Under the pieces are notes generated by a model. It made no database searches. It was not told where the DNA came from and saw only the letters and a list, made by a program, of their open reading frames with translations. Shown here piece by piece: positions 53,634-61,482 of a stretch of 64,000 nt of DNA; position 1 is the first letter of the stretch, and every line of letters starts with the position of its first letter. Source of the stretch: Pseudomonas asturiensis (GTDB lineage: Bacteria; Pseudomonadota; Gammaproteobacteria; Pseudomonadales; Pseudomonadaceae). A program made the position numbers and the translations under genes. The stretch spans positions 109,091-173,090 of the forward strand of contig NZ_FRDA01000013.1 in assembly GCF_900143095.1 (NCBI RefSeq), in the 5' to 3' direction.

Positions 53634-54431
53634 ATGAAAGATTCAATGCAGGGCAAGGTTGTGATTGTCACCGGCGCAGGTGCGATTGCAGAAGGGTGGA
53701 GTAATGGACGCGCGGCAGCGGTGCTCTACGCTCGACATGGTGCCACTGTGCTCGCTGTCGATCGCGACGCCGTCTCAGCGGGGCGCACTCGCGATATCAT
53801 TCGAGAAGAAGGCGGGGTCTGTGAGGTTTTCACCGGAGACGTCACCAGCTCAGCTGATATGCGCCAGATGGTCGCGGCGGCGCAAGACTATTTCGGCAGT
53901 CTGGACACCCTTCATAACAACGTAGGCATCGCCGAAATCGGCGGGCCCGTAGAGGCAACCGAAGAAAGCTGGAATCGACTGGTGGCGGTGAACCAGACCA
54001 GTCTGTTTCTAACCTGCAAATACGCACTGCCGGTGATGGAGAAGAAAAAAAGCGGTTCAATCGTCAACATCGCTTCTATCGCTGCTGATCGCTGGCTCGG
54101 CTTTCCTTATGTGGGGTATTCAGCTACAAAAGCGGCGATGATCGGTTTTACACAAAACATCGCCGTCCAGTATGCACCACACGGAATCAGAGCAAACTGT
54201 GTCTCTCCGGGGTTCATGAATACGCCAATGGTGAGCAGCTCTCTGACCGCGGCATATGGTGGAGAAACAGAAGCGATGCTCGATAAGCGTCACGCCCAAT
54301 GCCCTATGGGGTTTATGGGTGATGCTTGGGATGTCGCCAACGCAGCGCTCTTTCTTGCATCTGATTCGGCGCGGTACGTTACCGGTATTAACCTCGTCGT
54401 CGATGGCGGTTTGACTCTACGCTGCGCGTAG
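53634..54431 (+). CDS. SDR-family oxidoreductase after the dioxygenase
   Basis: 265 residues. The nucleotide-binding start (VIVTGAGAIAEGWSNGRAAA) is a slightly longer variant of the TGxxxGxG loop. HNNVG replaces NNAG, and the catalytic motif is VGYSATKAAMIG (YxxxK). A signature Ser occurs in NIASIAAD. It likely oxidises the hydroxylated product of the adjacent PhyH-type enzyme. AAGGATAGGAA precedes the start. Confidence 0.87.
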   Translation: MKDSMQGKVVIVTGAGAIAEGWSNGRAAAVLYARHGATVLAVDRDAVSAGRTRDIIREEGGVCEVFTGDVTSSADMRQMVAAAQDYFGSLDTLHNNVGIAEIGGPVEATEESWNRLVAVNQTSLFLTCKYALPVMEKKKSGSIVNIASIAADRWLGFPYVGYSATKAAMIGFTQNIAVQYAPHGIRANCVSPGFMNTPMVSSSLTAAYGGETEAMLDKRHAQCPMGFMGDAWDVANAALFLASDSARYVTGINLVVDGGLTLRCA

Positions 54432-54546
54432 ATACCAAATCGAAACTACAGGGAGCATGCCGTGCAGATCGCACGGCTGTTGCCCTCAACACCCTCTTAC
54501 CGTTCACACGCCCTGAATGCGGCGAAGCCAACGCTAGTGTTCTGTT

Positions 54547-55446
54547 TCAGTCCTCATCACTAATCGGAAGATCGCGTATATCAGGGTACAAGTCTAAGAA
54601 GTTTTCCAGACAGGGATTATCGTTACTTGGATTCCAGCACACCCCACACTCCACTTGCGGAGACTGATCGATGGGCCAATAACTTACTCCATCATGATTA
54701 AACTTACTCATTGAATTGGGCACAATGGCAACCCCAAGACCTTCGGCAACCAGGTTAATTATCGACTGTTGCAGATCGGCATGCATGAATTCTTTGGGGT
54801 TGAAGCCTGCATTATTGCATACCTGCATAATTGAATCGTAGAGCGGCGGAGATGTATCCCGGCGACTAATTATAAATCTCGTGCCTTCCAAGCATTCTAT
54901 GGTTAGAGCCTGATGCTTGTTCAAAGCATGGCTGGTGGGCAAGGCGATGCAAAGCGGCTCCGAGTGTAAGTGTCGATACTCTAGGCCTTCCTCAAAGGAT
55001 TGGAAGGTAACTCCCACATCGATTTCTCCTGCGCCTAATTTAGAAATCAGCTCCATTGGCAGCATCTCTTGCAGGTGCATGCTGACACTCGGGTATTGCT
55101 CTACAAAATTTTTAGAAATAGACGGCAAGATTGTCCAGGCCGTATAAGAAGTGAAACCTACCTTTAGCTCTCCTTGTAAGCCGCGGGCGACTGCTTGGGT
55201 TGAACTCACAGCATCCTGCCATGCAACCATCAGCCCACTAGCCAATCGCTGAAACTCCTTCCCCGCCGCAGTAAGCTCTACGCTACGAGATGTCCGCGAC
55301 ACCAGGCAGCAGCCGAGCTCGTCCTCAATGCATGCCAACTGACGGCTGAGCGACGGTTGGGTCAAATTGACCGCGTCAGCAGCTTTGCCGAAGTGCAAGT
55401 GCTCGGCGAGCACCAGAAAGTTTCTGATTTGCTTAATTTCCAGCAT
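54547..55446 (-). CDS. LysR-family regulator
   Basis: 299 residues, helix-turn-helix KQIRNFLVLAEHLHFGKAADAVNLTQPSLSRQL and a two-lobe effector domain. It is divergent from the AEC transporter gene (98-bp gap) and converges on the dioxygenase-SDR pair. Control of the AEC transporter is likely, and that of the dioxygenase operon possible. It shares the DNA-binding style of the LysR at 30275-31186. Confidence 0.87.
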   Translation of the reverse strand: MLEIKQIRNFLVLAEHLHFGKAADAVNLTQPSLSRQLACIEDELGCCLVSRTSRSVELTAAGKEFQRLASGLMVAWQDAVSSTQAVARGLQGELKVGFTSYTAWTILPSISKNFVEQYPSVSMHLQEMLPMELISKLGAGEIDVGVTFQSFEEGLEYRHLHSEPLCIALPTSHALNKHQALTIECLEGTRFIISRRDTSPPLYDSIMQVCNNAGFNPKEFMHADLQQSIINLVAEGLGVAIVPNSMSKFNHDGVSYWPIDQSPQVECGVCWNPSNDNPCLENFLDLYPDIRDLPISDED

Positions 55447-55544
55447 CGATGCGTACCGCGTATCAATTCAGTGAATACTAATCATTGGACTGTATCGATT
55501 GTCAAGCTTAAAATCCCCCTCCCCCCGCTGAGCAGGTTTGCTAA

Positions 55545-56492
55545 ATGAACACGGTTGTCCTGGTTATCCTCCCAATTTTTAGCCTTATTCTCTTAGGGTT
55601 CATCTGCGGGCGTACTAACCGACTTGGTGATCAGGGGGCATCGGAGTTAAACAAACTCGTCGTATGGCTTTGCTTGCCAGCCTTACTATTCAAAACAACA
55701 GCGACCGCCGTTTTTGCTGATATTTGGCACCCCGGATTTATCATAAGTTTTGGTGCAGGCGCAGTAGCGGTTTTTGGCGGCACAGTGCTCTGGAAATTAT
55801 CGCAAGGGAAAAAACTTGTTGAAGGAAGCATTGATGCATTGAGCGCTTCTTACGCAAATACAGGTTATATCGGAATTCCATTATGCCTGCTGATTCTCGG
55901 CCAGGAGGGTATGCAGCCTGCTCTGATTTCCACACTCATCATCGTTTGCTTCATTTTTGGTATCGCACTGACTCTGATAGAAATAGGCTTGCAAAGCGAC
56001 AGCACCTTCTACGGCGCTGCAAAATCTGTAGGCAAGGCTCTGCTTAAAAATCCATTGTTGACAACCCCAATCATCGGAAGTCTATGGGGATGGAGCGGCT
56101 CAGGAATTCCGACACCTATAGCCAGTGTTTTAGACTTGCTGATCGCAGCGATGACTCCATGCGCTCTAATTTCCCTAGGCCTGTTCCTTTCCAAAAAGCA
56201 TGCTTCCGACGAGAAAGGTGCCTGGCCGTTAGTCCTGATTAAATTGTTTGTTCAGCCGATTGTTACTTGGGTGCTTGCGTTCAAAGTGTTTGTTTTGCCT
56301 TCGATGTGGGCACATTCTGCGGTACTGCTAAGCGCGATGCCCACGGGTACAGGGCCATTCATGATTGCGGAGTTCTATCGACGCGAGGCAGCAGTGATCG
56401 CAAAAGTGATACTGATCACAACATTAGGCTCAATTTTCACCCTATCTGCATGTGTGTATTGGATCGGTCAATCAGCATCCCTGCCTCATTGA
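55545..56492 (+). CDS. AEC-family (auxin efflux carrier-like) transporter
   Basis: 315 residues with about ten membrane segments in two five-helix halves. The start NTVVLVILPIFSLILLGFICGR and the NPLLTTPIIGSLWGW motif follow the AEC/malonate-MdcF type. Such proteins carry organic acids or auxin-like anions. It is divergent from the LysR regulator, which supports control by the transported acid. Direction of transport cannot be inferred. Confidence 0.85.
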   Translation: MNTVVLVILPIFSLILLGFICGRTNRLGDQGASELNKLVVWLCLPALLFKTTATAVFADIWHPGFIISFGAGAVAVFGGTVLWKLSQGKKLVEGSIDALSASYANTGYIGIPLCLLILGQEGMQPALISTLIIVCFIFGIALTLIEIGLQSDSTFYGAAKSVGKALLKNPLLTTPIIGSLWGWSGSGIPTPIASVLDLLIAAMTPCALISLGLFLSKKHASDEKGAWPLVLIKLFVQPIVTWVLAFKVFVLPSMWAHSAVLLSAMPTGTGPFMIAEFYRREAAVIAKVILITTLGSIFTLSACVYWIGQSASLPH

Positions 56493-56699
56493 TTCATCGC
56501 AGACGAAACATTTGACATTGGAACCGCTAAGTAAAAAGTTCAGGTGGATTCAATCGCGTATGCTGGGTAACCAGCCGCCCACGTGCAAATGAATCGAGCT
56601 TGCTGTGGAACAGAAGAGAAGCTTAGGGTTCCGCACGCTGTAAAACATCGGCCAAAGAGTCAGAGGACTGCGGTATGGCGCTTTGAGAGCTTTTTTTGA

Positions 56700-57035
56700 A
56701 GGCTGGAAAGAACCTGTCGCGCCCGCAACGCGCAGTGCCGAGCCGGGCTAGCGCAAGATCCTTGGAAGCAATTGGTGAATGGGGCACTCCTTCTACATTC
56801 CCCCTCATACTTTTGAGTTTTTTCATAGAATGACACTGGGTTGCCCGCACGTGTTAAATTTCTGACGTACCGATACCAAAAGCATGTGCAGCAAATGCGC
56901 CGTGAGTTGTCGTGTGGGAATCACCACATACAATGGATATGCCGGTACGCGCGAAGCATTGTTCCGGGCCGATAACGTGCAGGATGCCTTGGCGCCTGTC
57001 TTTCGTGGCGAAACGCGGGAGGTTGGTAAGCGTCT
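56700..57035 (-). pseudogene. Decayed leuC-like (isopropylmalate dehydratase large subunit) relic
   Basis: On the minus strand, frames around 57010-56857 read RRQGILHVIGPEQ and then GISIVCGDSHTTTHGAF, then AFGIGTSEI, which is the [4Fe-4S]/substrate core of LeuC/aconitase. After an in-frame TAA at 56856-56854 the same frame continues HVRATQCHSMKKLKSMRGNVEG and ASKDLALA, the next conserved LeuC stretch. Both ends are missing, so about 110 of ~470 codons remain. It lies between the AEC gene and the HD gene in a decayed stretch that leads into the IS66 element. Confidence 0.8.
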
Positions 57036-57070
57036 GGCGATGTCACCTACCTAACTGAATATCATCCATG

Positions 57071-57739
57071 TCACAATTCCGTTCGGCCTGGTGCTCCGAT
57101 TTCCTCCATAAAATCATCTAGAAAACTATTAAGGCGTGCATGCCTGACCGCTGCCAACCGAGCACCTTCGGCTGTCTGAAACCCCGAAGCCAGTTTGAGT
57201 AATTTTGTGTGGAAATGCTCAATGGTGAAACGTTTGTCTTGATAATCCCTGCCTGCGGCTTCCGGGTTTGTAAAGTCGTAAAGCGCAGAGCCCATTCGCC
57301 CAGAAACGTAGAAGCAGCGCGCGACTCCCACCATGCCGATGGCGTCTAGTCGGTCACTGTCCTGAAGAATTTTGGCTTCTAGTGTGATGGGATCGAAGCC
57401 TGCTGAGAAGCTGTGGGTCTTTACCGCGTGAGCGACTAGCTCAATTCGCGATGTAGACCAACCCATACGCTCCAAAATAGAGGCGGCTTTTTTGGCCGAA
57501 AGAGTTGATGCTTGCGCCCGCAATGGCGAGTTTTTCTCGACTGCCACACAATCATGCAAAATAGTTGCTGCGAGCAATGCTTCTAAGTCTCCACCTTCTT
57601 TTTCTTGTAGACGCCGAACATTTATCCATACTCGGTGGATATGAGAAAGATCGTGAGATCCGTCCGTGCTGTCCTCGGGTAGAAATGCGAGTAAATCCGA
57701 CGCTAGGCTCTGGTATGGAAAAAATGGCTCAACAATCAT
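57071..57739 (-). CDS. HD-superfamily phosphohydrolase, YedJ-like
   Basis: 222 residues from the ATG at 57739 (GGAG 9 bp upstream; the frame stays open into IS66 DNA). SHDLSHIHRVWINVRRL and ATILHDCVAVE contain the H...HD metal-binding signature, with a later QDSDRLDAIG Asp motif. These are cytoplasmic metal-dependent phosphohydrolases on nucleotide-like compounds. Its promoter region directly abuts the IS66 end at 57769, so its expression may have been changed by the insertion. Confidence 0.85.
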   Translation of the reverse strand: MIVEPFFPYQSLASDLLAFLPEDSTDGSHDLSHIHRVWINVRRLQEKEGGDLEALLAATILHDCVAVEKNSPLRAQASTLSAKKAASILERMGWSTSRIELVAHAVKTHSFSAGFDPITLEAKILQDSDRLDAIGMVGVARCFYVSGRMGSALYDFTNPEAAGRDYQDKRFTIEHFHTKLLKLASGFQTAEGARLAAVRHARLNSFLDDFMEEIGAPGRTEL

Positions 57740-57768
57740 TTCAAAACTCCTGGAAGGTATCGATCTTA

Positions 57769-59325
57769 GTAAGTCCATGGTGAATATGGCGTACGGTGGA
57801 TATCCAGCGATGTGGTAACAGCTGGTCGATCTCACTCGCCCGCTGCATCGGCAGCCGCGTCAGCACATCTTTGAGATACGCATACGGATCGTGTCCATTC
57901 ATGCGCGCTGACTGGATCAAGCTCATAATTGCTGCCGCCCGTTTGCCGCTGCGAAGCGAGCCAGCAAACAACCAGTTGGAACGTCCAAGTGCCCAGGGTC
58001 TGATCTGGTTTTCGACTGGGTTGTTGTCGATGGGGACAGCCCCATCTTCCAGGTAGCGCGTCAGCGCTACCCAGCGTTTAAGGCTGTAATCCAGGGCTTT
58101 GGCCGTCGCTGATCCGTTGGGCACAAGATCGCGCTGGGTCAACATCCAGTCGTGCAGTGCTTTCGCCAATGGCGCTGCTTTTTCTTGTCGTATTCGACAG
58201 CGATCCTCGTCACTCATGTCTCGCGTTTGGCGTTCAACTTCGTACAAGCCGCCAATCGAGTGCAGCGCTTGTTCAGCCAACTGGCTTTTATTCGCCGCGT
58301 GCAGATCGAAAAACTTACGGCGGGCGTGGGCCATGCAGCCAATTTCGGTCATGCTCTTCTCGAAGCCTGCTTTGTAGCCAGCAAAATCATCGCACACCAG
58401 CTTGCCGTTCCACGAGCCGAGGAAGTTACGCGCATGCTCACCGGCGCGGCTCGGACTGAAGTCATAGACCACAGCCTTGAGCGCCGAAAACGGTGTGGTG
58501 CAGTAGGCCCAGACATAAGCGCGGTGCGTTTTCTTCTGTCCGGGCGCAAGCATTTGCACCGGTGTCTCATCGGCGTGGACAACTCGCTGCTCCAGAACGA
58601 CTTCTCGCAAGGCATCAACCAGAGGCTGAAGCTGTACACCGGTTTGCCCAACCCATTGAGCCAGTGTGGAGCGCGGTATCGCTAAACCGACACGCCCGAA
58701 GATTTTCTCCTGCCTATACAGTGGCAAATGGTCGGCGAACTTCGCCACCATTACATGAGCCATGTAGACTTGCGGTCGGAATGCCCTTGTCGATCACTTG
58801 GGCTGGCACCGGTGCCTGTATCAGCGTTTCACACTGACGGCAGGCCCATTTCCCACGTACATGTTGCTCAACGGTGAACACGCCCGGCGTGTAATCGAGC
58901 TTCTCGCTGACGTCCTCACCGATGCGCTGAAGCTGGCAACCGCAAGTGCACTCAGTGTTTTCTGGTTCGTGATGAATGACTGTGCGTGGAAACTGTGGCG
59001 GCAACGGCGCGCGCTTTGGTTTTTTGCGCACATCTGCTGGAGCCGGAGCCGGAGCCGGAAGCAGTGCCGTCAGCTCGGCGTCGATAGCCTCAAGATCGGT
59101 GTCAAGCAGATCGTCGAGCAAGCTGCCTTGCTCAGGACTGATCTGCTCGCTGCGCTTGGCAAATCTATGCCGCCTGAGGATCGTGATTTCGTGGGTCAAC
59201 TGCTCGATGATGGTGTCATCGCGATGGCTCTTTCTGCCCATGGTGTCGATCTGCGACAGCAACTGCGCAGCGAGTGCACGCAGTTGGTCGGGGGTCATTT
59301 GGTCGAGGTTGGGCAAGGAAGTCAT
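57769..59325 (-). pseudogene. tnpC: IS66 tnpC transposase, frameshifted
   Basis: The transposase is in two frames. Residues 1-186 (58760-59325, with the helix and zinc-like CTCGCQ...CRQC motifs) and the catalytic part (57741-58763) are complete, but they are joined at about 58760-58763 by what looks like one extra base: CTACATGGCTCATG in place of CTACTGGCTCATG, which would read SLLAHVMVAKF. The last residues run into flanking DNA beyond the IS end. A sequencing error there would restore an intact ~510-residue protein. Confidence 0.85.
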
Positions 59326-59388
59326 GCCGTGGATTTTACCAAAGCAGACCGCATGCGGCAGCAGGCTCAGGCTTTAATTACAGCCTTT

Positions 59389-59724
59389 TTAAAGGATCGT
59401 AATAGCACCGCCAGCCCCAACGCGCTGCCACGGCAGGCCAAGCACCAAGGCCTGAAGTTGTTCGGTATCCAGCTCCAGCTCGCTGCCATGTCGAATGCCT
59501 GGCCAGTGGAATTTGCCTTGGTTCAATCGCCTTGCGGCCAGCCAGACGCCGATCCCGTCGTGCACTAAAACTTTCATACGGTTGGCCCGGCGATTGGCAA
59601 AGAGATAAGCGCAGTGCGGCTTCGCCGCACCGAATACCGTAATGACTCTGGCCAAGGCGGTTTCTGTGCCTGCGCGCATGTCCATCGGTTCAGTGGCGAG
59701 CCAGATGGCCTCGATACGGATCAT
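59389..59724 (-). CDS. tnpB: IS66 accessory protein TnpB
   Basis: 111 residues from the ATG at 59724, which overlaps the tnpA stop (ATGA). MDMRAG and CAYLFANRRANRMKVLVHDG, followed by WLAARRLNQGKFHWP, are the TnpB/IS66 Orf2 family signature. The protein is needed together with TnpA and TnpC for IS66 transposition. Confidence 0.9.
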   Translation of the reverse strand: MIRIEAIWLATEPMDMRAGTETALARVITVFGAAKPHCAYLFANRRANRMKVLVHDGIGVWLAARRLNQGKFHWPGIRHGSELELDTEQLQALVLGLPWQRVGAGGAITIL

Positions 59725-60044
59725 TGGGCAAGCTCGCGGATAAAACGGGCACACCCACCAGGATCTGAGGATGGCCACATCACTGTAAGGTTTTGCTGGC
59801 CGAAAGGAACCTCGATGGTAACAGGCACCTGCTGACTGGGCTGAATGACAGACGCTAGATTTATCGGAACAAAGGCAGGCAACGCGGGCACCTGATGATC
59901 ACGGTAGATAGGTATCCACTTTCGAACCAGATTGGCATTGACCCCATGGCGCAGGGCTACGCTGGCTATCGAAACGCCTGGTTGCAGGCATTCCTGAACG
60001 ATCTGGGCTTTAACGGGCTTGGGATAAGAAGTTCTTTTGCGCAT
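59721..60044 (-). CDS. tnpA: IS66 protein TnpA
   Basis: 107 residues from the ATG at 60044. The helix-turn-helix is in PKPVKAQIVQECLQPGVSIASVALRHGVNANLVRKW, and a Pro/Val-rich linker and C-terminal strand follow. It overlaps tnpB by 4 bp. It is the DNA-binding component of the IS66 transposition proteins. Confidence 0.88.
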   Translation of the reverse strand: MRKRTSYPKPVKAQIVQECLQPGVSIASVALRHGVNANLVRKWIPIYRDHQVPALPAFVPINLASVIQPSQQVPVTIEVPFGQQNLTVMWPSSDPGGCARFIRELAQ

Positions 60045-60144
60045 GAAAATCCTGACGATAAGGGCAATGGTGTCCACGTATTCTTAAGTGGAGAACATCG
60101 CCCTTATTGCAGCGGTTTGATAGGTGACTTGGCCGGACGCTTAC

Positions 60145-60270
60145 ATAGGAACGGCGTGTTGGCTGCATGAAATACCCGCTTAAAAGGCTAGAGCTGGTGC
60201 CCACTTAAATTAAGTGCACACCATGTCTTGGCTTTGTGGGGCTGGGTAGATGACTTGGCCGGACGCATAC
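60145..60270 (-). mobile_element. Older IS66 end fragment with tnpA start
   Basis: GTATGCGTCCGGCCAAGTCATC read on the minus strand from 60270 is an IS66 terminus, followed by the start MQPTRRSY of a tnpA at about 60166 that is cut at 60145 by the intact-size IS66 element. It is an inverted partner of the fragment starting at 60730. Confidence 0.65.
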
Positions 60271-60681
60271 TTAGAGCCTACTGTAAGCCATACCTACAGA
60301 ACGTGGTGCCGTATGGATGAAACCAAACTGCGCGTAGAGGTCTTGCGCTTGACCATCCGCGATTAGGCTTACGTAACCGCTTTCAGGAACGTTGGCTTCG
60401 ATGTATTTCATGATTTCGGCCATAATTTTTTTCCCTAAGCCTTTCCCTTGGTGCTCTGGAATGACAGCTATATCCACAACTTGAAAGCAGCATCCACCGT
60501 CACCTATTACGCGTCCCATTCCCACAGGTAGTTCCCCATGAAGGATCTGAACGGCGAAAAGGGTATTGGGCAAACCTCTTATCGCAGCTTCATCCGTCTT
60601 GCCGCTGAGGCCGGAGCCCGTTCGAAGAGCTTGGTAAGTCTGTACAGAGGGCACCTTTAGGAGGCATGAATAAACAGTCAT
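60271..60681 (-). CDS. GNAT-family acetyltransferase between IS66 ends
   Basis: 136 residues from the ATG at 60681. The coenzyme-A-binding motif is VVDIAVIPEHQGKGLGKKIMAEI (R/QxxGxG/A type), preceded by GMGRVIGDGGCCFQ and followed by GYVSLIADGQAQDLYAQFGF. The open frame extends through IS66 DNA at its 5' end (IWPDAYF is encoded by the IS terminus), so the shorter start is chosen. Its stop codon is immediately next to the IS end at 60270. It is the cargo of a composite-transposon-like structure. Substrate unknown. Confidence 0.88.
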   Translation of the reverse strand: MTVYSCLLKVPSVQTYQALRTGSGLSGKTDEAAIRGLPNTLFAVQILHGELPVGMGRVIGDGGCCFQVVDIAVIPEHQGKGLGKKIMAEIMKYIEANVPESGYVSLIADGQAQDLYAQFGFIHTAPRSVGMAYSRL

Positions 60682-60729
60682 TTGGATCACCATGGCAGAT
60701 GGATTTTCAAAAAAAATAATATGTGCAAA

Positions 60730-61255
60730 GTATGCGTCCGGCCAAATCATCTAGCCAACCCAGAGAGGCCAGGACATGGTGTGCACTTAATTTAAGTGGG
60801 CACCAGTTTTAGCCCTTTAAGCGGGTATTTTATGCAACCGACACGCCGTTCGTATTCCAAATCCTTCAAAACCCAGTTCATTAAAGAGTGCGCCCAGCTC
60901 GGAGCCTCGATTGCCAGCGTTGCCCTCAGCCATAGCCTCAACGCGAATCTCGTCCACAAGTGAATTCGGGGGCAAACGCAGAACAGCATGGCGCTTCAAC
61001 GTACCCGTCTGGCCAAAACGCCTTCCTACGGAAAAGTACATGTGCCATGCGCTTTACTCCAGGGAACGCGCTGTGGCCTGCGAATCGGGGCCACGTTAGG
61101 ATTGTGCTCTTTTTGTAGACACTCATGTCGGCGTCAGTATTTGCAGCCGCCCAATGCGCCATTCGTGCTGGCGATATCCATGGAAGTCCTGGCGATAAGG
61201 GCGAACGCGTCCGCTTAAAAATATGCGGACACCATCGCCCTTAATGCTGGAGTTC
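60730..61255 (+). mobile_element. Degenerate IS66 fragment, right arm
   Basis: It begins with the terminus GTATGCGTCCGGCC at 60730, facing away from the acetyltransferase gene. About 105 bp are an inverted copy of 60165-60270. After a tnpA relic it ends in a stretch at about 61190-61245 resembling the internal hairpin region upstream of tnpA in the intact-size copy (GATAAGGGC with GCCCTTA), but in opposite orientation. So at least two IS66 pieces are nested here. Confidence 0.65.
60831..61010 (+). pseudogene. IS66 tnpA relic
   Basis: The frame MQPTRRSYSKSFKTQFIKECAQLGASIASVALSHSLNANLVHK ends in TGA where the family has Trp. The following codons (IRGQTQNSMALQRTRL) continue the protein past the stop. 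It matches the helix-turn-helix of TnpA at 59721-60044 and is in the opposite orientation. The remaining tnpB and tnpC are absent. Confidence 0.7.
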
Positions 61256-61442
61256 GGTAAGTGTGTTCACCATCCGCTTACTACCATACAACGGCGTCTC
61301 TGCGAGCAACCCAGTGGATTCAGCAGCCATCACCGTCAGCAATCAAGCTGTGAGGAAAGTCCTTTTCATCCTTCCTGGATCTAGCTGTTAAGTTTTTAGG
61401 GTGGCGCGAACACAGGGGCGCGCGCCTATAAAATGGTAAATC

Positions 61443-61469
61443 CCGCTCCTAAGCAGAGCGTAGGAGCGG
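61443..61469 (-). terminator. Terminator of the chemoreceptor gene
   Basis: CCGCTCCTA at 61443-61451 and TAGGAGCGG at 61461-61469 form a perfect 9-bp stem, 14 bp past the chemoreceptor stop. On the minus strand it is followed by GATTTACCATTTTAT, a moderate T-rich tail. Confidence 0.7.
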
Positions 61470-61482
61470 ATATAGCAACTGT

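Larger units (their letters stand above)
57769..60144 (-). mobile_element. IS66-family insertion sequence
   Basis: An element with tnpA, tnpB and tnpC in the usual order, all leftward. The right end is GTAAGCGTCCGGCCAAGTCA read on the minus strand from 60144; the left end begins GTAAGTCC at 57769, with weaker inner matching. The flanking 8-bp sequences differ, so no target duplication is seen. It has inserted into an older IS66 fragment (60145-60270). The tnpC frameshift suggests it cannot move by itself. Confidence 0.8.

Noticed and set aside
56880..56930. GTGTGGGAAT near 56912 as another IclR site
   Set aside because: It falls inside the coding core of the leuC relic, where the bases are explained by conserved codons, and no promoter is nearby.
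59400..60044. Large rightward frames over the IS66 genes
   Set aside because: They lie opposite strong tnpA and tnpB genes and have no family features; they are shadows of the high-GC coding strand.
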